Positions 61,121 through 64,000 of a DNA stretch of 64,000 nt are shown piece after piece (within the stretch, counting starts at the first letter, position 1; each line of letters begins with the position of its first letter). The position numbers and the translations under genes are program-made. Location: assembly GCA_018907035.1 (NCBI GenBank), contig JACCIC010000093.1:1430001-1494000 (forward strand), in the 5' to 3' direction. The DNA comes from Sycobia sp. Sy_11 (lineage: Eukaryota > Arthropoda > Insecta > Hymenoptera > Epichrysomallidae). Under the pieces are notes generated by a model. That model ran no database searches, had not been told where the DNA came from, and saw only the letters and a list, made by a program, of their open reading frames with translations.

Positions 61121-61123
<3 letters not shown>

Positions 61124-61187
61124 ATGTATATTATATTGTACATGTTATATATTCATATTTTAAATACGGTTACTACTGAGTAATATT

Positions 61188-61900
61188 GTATTGGCGTGTA
61201 CGGGCGGTTGATTACGATATTCCGTTGCCTCAAGACGAACTCTATACGCAGTTGTGTGTTCGGATGATAGAATGCGATGTCCAGGTGTCTCTGGACGATT
61301 TCTACGGGGAATATTGTATTTGGTTGATGGAAAACGAGATCCAGTTATGAGGAAATCAACTTCTATGGGAAGATTCGTGTTGGGACGGTAAAATACGATA
61401 TCTAGGTCTTTCCGAACGACTTCTACGGGGAGTATTGTGTTTAGTCGTTAGGAAGCGATACTAGCTTTCTCGGGCCGACTTCTACTGGGACTATCGTGTT
61501 TAGTTGGTAGGAAACGATGTTTAGGTATATCGGGACAACTCCTAATGGGAGTTTCATGTTCGGATGATAGAATGCGATTTCCAGGTGTTTTGGAACGACT
61601 TCTACGGGGAATTTCGTGTTCGGACGTTAGAAGATGATGTCCAGGTATGCCATTACGACTTCTATGAAGAGATCAGTATTCTATCATTCGAACACGCATA
61701 CTCTCAGTAGGAGTCGTCCTGGGATAACTGGAAATTGTATTCTACCTTCCCAACAAAAAACTCTCTATAGCAGTCGTCCCGAGATATTTCCTATAGTCTC
61801 AACATGATGCTCTCTGTAAACGTCATCTCGAGGCACTTGCACATTTTTTTTCTACCGCTCGAACTCGAAAGTACAATTTTCTCCATTGAAGCCGTATTCA
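61188..61900. repeat. 60-bp minisatellite, about 8 forward units then about 4 inverted units
   Basis: Forward units recur every 59-61 bp from 61188 to about 61672, each with the pattern 'cgtgttcggatgatagaatg', 'cgatgtccaggt' and 'acgacttctacgggga', moderately diverged. From about 61673 the reverse complement appears instead: 'gtaggagtcgtcctggga', 'taactggaaattgtattcta', then 'agcagtcgtcccgagata' and 'aacgtcatctcgaggca'. The array is therefore head-to-head. No open frame spans it and it is bounded on both sides by (TA)n. Confidence 0.8.
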
Positions 61901-61906
61901 ATATGC

Positions 61907-61908
<2 letters not shown>

Positions 61909-61947
<39 letters not shown>
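61909..61947. repeat. (TA)n microsatellite, left flank of the LTR-like unit
   Basis: Uninterrupted TA dinucleotides up to the first base of the TGTGACG sequence. Confidence 0.95.
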
Positions 61948-61950
<3 letters not shown>

Positions 61951-63782
61951 GACGAGCGTCACAAGGCGCCCGCGCCGACTTGTCCAGGGAAGAACGACGA
62001 CGCGCGCGCCATTTCGCGGACATGCAGACATTAAGGTGCTCGCGCGCGCCGTCGCGCCTTGTGCTCGGCACGATCCCCCTCCTCCCTGTTCGTCTCACAC
62101 ACGAACCAAGAGCAGTCAAAAGAACGCGCACTTTATCAAATACTGTGCGTTAGTTATATAAAAAAAAAAAAATAAATATTTCTGTCTGCCTAATTTAATT
62201 ATAATGAGTGCCAATATGATCTTAATATTTGAATAAAAAAAAATATAGCTTTATTATGTTAGGCTTCCGCGTATACATTAAATAAATATAGACGCCCTTA
62301 CATATGTAACACAAATGTATATATTTACATTTTTTTTTCTTCACATTTGTGATTTTAAATACCAAAGAGAAAATTCACAGAATAAATTATGTATGTACAA
62401 TTTGTGCTAATTTATAAAGGCACAAATTTTCAAATTTGGAATACCAATTTATTTTTAAATTTATAGGTATGTAAACACATAAGTCCAAAATCATATTATT
62501 TTTTTTTTGTTCTCAAAAACAAATTTGCAATTAACGCATTTATATATTAAACAGACATAAATTAGTTAATAATAAATGAATAACATGAATAAATAGAAAT
62601 AATTAGAAATAAAATAGACGTAAGTAAGTTAATGAAAACAAATAACAGCATAAATTAGGGATAATTAGAAATAACAGACATAAAATAGTTAATAAGAATA
62701 AATAAAAGGAATAAATTCGAGATGTAGTAATTAGATAATTAGAAATAATAGATATAAGTTAGAATAAGGATAAATAAATAATAAGTATAGATTTGAAATA
62801 ATTAGAATAAATGATAGAAAATAATTAAATAATTAAAGAAAGAGGATAGGGTACAAGATAAAAAAAAAGGGAAGAGAAAAATGCTACAGGCAACCGATTC
62901 TTTGTAAACGCGTATTCGGCACGTCACGACCGCGGTCGGCCGTCGCCGGCAGCCGCCGAACTTTTCCCCCCGTTTTTCCCTCCTTCCTCCCTGCGAGCAG
63001 CGAGACGCGCGGCACTCCACGCTCAACCGCCCAGTCGAGAAGAAGTAAGGGAAAGCAAGAGAAGAAAGTGAGAGATAAGTAATAGGAAGTAAGGAGAAGA
63101 AAGTGAGAGATAACTGTTGGAAAGTAAGGAGAAGAAAGTGAGAGATAAGTATTAGAAAGTAAAGAAGAAAGTGAGAGAAGAAGTAAAGGAAAAGTAAGTG
63201 AGCAGAAATAAGAGAAGAAGCAGAGTAGAGGTAGAGTAGGAGGTACGAAGAGAAAGAGAGAGAGAGAGAGTGAAGCAAGAAGAAGGAAAACGGGCAGAGC
63301 CGAGGAAGCTGAGCCGACGAGAAGGGCAGCCACAAGGGCCGATCCGGTGAGCTGGAGAGAGACAGCAGGACGGACGTCAGTGGACAGCGAGTATCCTGGT
63401 GAGCAGAGCATTCACCGCGTGTGTTTCCCTGTCCCCCCCTTCCCATCCCTCGACATCCTTCTCCGGGTTCGGTGGGCGCGTCGGGGCGCGGATCGCGGTC
63501 GTGGGTCGTCGGAGCACGCGGACCGGGCGAAAAAAAATTGTTGTAAAAGCGTGAGAAACAAATTGAGTGAATAAACGAGGTGAAGTAAGACTGGAATGGA
63601 CGCAGTTTTTTTTCCTTAATATATATACTTCCCCTCCCTTTCCAGACCGGCGGGACCCCCTCTGAGGAATAAGGTAAGTGAAGTTTAATAATTAATGAAT
63701 TAATAAATTTTTTTTTGTGCGCGGACCACCAGGAATTGAATCCAAAAAAAAATTCGGATAGTGGATCGGCGGTCGTGGCATC

Positions 63783-63785
<3 letters not shown>
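61948..63785. mobile_element. Candidate solo LTR inserted in a (TA)n tract
   Basis: The 1838-bp unit begins TGTGACGAGCGTCACA and ends GGCATCACA, giving TG...CA ends and a TGTGA/TCACA terminal inverted pair as in LTRs. (TA)n continues directly on both sides, as expected if an element landed in a TA tract. The unit has a CpG-rich start, an AT-rich middle (62160-62840) and a CpG-rich right part with an AATAAA near 63571. A TATA-like run lies at 63620-63628. No gag or pol, and no primer-binding site after the right end, so a solo LTR is the simplest reading. The long open frames at 62802-63446 (-) are low-complexity products of a GA-rich repeat. Confidence 0.5.
63042..63185. repeat. GA-rich tandem repeat, unit about 43 bp, 3-4 units
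   Basis: 'agtaaggagaagaaagtgag' followed by 'agataagtattag' recurs with small changes. It lies inside the LTR-like unit. Confidence 0.75.

Positions 63786-63830
<45 letters not shown>
63786..63830. repeat. (TA)n microsatellite, right flank of the LTR-like unit
   Basis: Uninterrupted TA dinucleotides starting directly after the TCACA end. Confidence 0.95.
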
Positions 63831-63834
<4 letters not shown>

Positions 63835-64000
63835 ATAAAATGGTCAGTAAAATATCAATTTTTTTAAGTGGACGCTACATTGAAACAGCTTTTTATACAG
63901 CTGCGACGATAGGTATATTACGGTTGTTTATATGGGCAAACTGTTTTTTTAAATTAAAAAATAGGTATTTATATTTGAAATATTTATTTAAATATTGTAA

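Larger units (their letters stand above)
59147..61187. other. Unassigned DNA with a GC-richer island at about 59870-61000
   Basis: The island has balanced base composition and CpG dinucleotides but no long open frame. A loosely repeated 'ggtagcctayacatcag' motif occurs at about 60128-60215 and again in part near 60680. 'aacatggcggac' near 60595 resembles a YY1-type site, common in promoters. It could be a promoter with a non-coding first exon or an old LTR. Confidence 0.35.

Noticed and set aside
62802..63446. 214-codon and 175-codon minus-strand open frames rich in Ser, Leu and Phe
   Set aside because: They are the complement of a GA-rich tandem repeat and have no splice context or family. 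The apparent hydrophobicity comes from TCT/CTT/TTC codons.
61909..63830. Telomeric or centromeric satellite
   Set aside because: There are no TTAGG-type repeats and the unique 1.8-kb sequence between the TA tracts has LTR-like ends.
1..64000. CRISPR arrays, bacterial operons, rRNA genes or complete functional tRNAs
   Set aside because: No regularly spaced repeats with unique spacers, no clustered prokaryotic reading frames, no rRNA landmarks, and only one degraded tRNA-like sequence. The genes present are spliced and eukaryotic.

Overview
The window looks like nuclear DNA of an insect, probably a hymenopteran and perhaps an ant. It is AT-rich, with many (TA)n tracts. It carries single-copy animal genes with short introns (mostly 60-100 bp in the smaller genes), GT-AG splicing and AATAAA signals. 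Much of the rest is transposon debris: small inverted-repeat elements, a Gypsy-type Gag, and a non-LTR retrotransposon with an RNase H domain. The host assignment is inference. The gene identities rest on reading spliced exons that join without a frame break.

Genes, left to right. (1) 647-1681 (+): a four-exon mitochondrial lysine methyltransferase of the ATPSCKMT/FAM173B family. (2) 7603-14635 (-): a ten-exon SLC38A9-type lysosomal amino-acid transporter, starting in a GC-rich first exon next to a CpG-rich promoter region. (3) 25658-27610 (+): seven-exon cereblon (CRBN), with LON and CULT domains and the three-tryptophan pocket intact. (4) 30040-37536 (-): thirteen-exon CNOT4, a RING/RRM/CCCH ubiquitin ligase of the CCR4-NOT system with a long Gln/Ser/Pro-rich tail. 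(5) 47673-48674 (+): a four-exon gene resembling the Pol I subunit POLR1G/RPA34. I see no operon or shared pathway. These are unrelated housekeeping genes, though several act in nutrient and growth control (SLC38A9 in mTORC1 sensing, POLR1G in rRNA synthesis, CNOT4 and CRBN in ubiquitin pathways).

Between the genes: 3.0-6.1 kb holds several small inverted-repeat elements, including a piggyBac-type element with TTAA target duplications. 15.3-25.6 kb is a 10-kb AT-rich desert with two long foldback repeats. 43.0-46.9 kb is a nearly palindromic 3.9-kb element, and a second copy lies at 49.4-51.2 kb on the other side of the POLR1G-like gene. 51.3-57.0 kb is a composite of Gypsy fragments with an I/LOA-type LINE inside, fused in frame at one junction. 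57.9 kb has a tRNA-like sequence with a duplicated anticodon arm. 61.2-61.9 kb is a 60-bp minisatellite that reverses orientation part-way. 61.9-63.8 kb looks like a solo LTR lying inside a (TA)n tract.

I did not find a complete new multi-gene system. The best candidates for undescribed biology are the long foldback loci (possible hairpin-RNA sources), the palindromic element family with a conserved small coding core, the head-to-head minisatellite, and a possible tail-anchored CNOT4 isoform made by intron retention.
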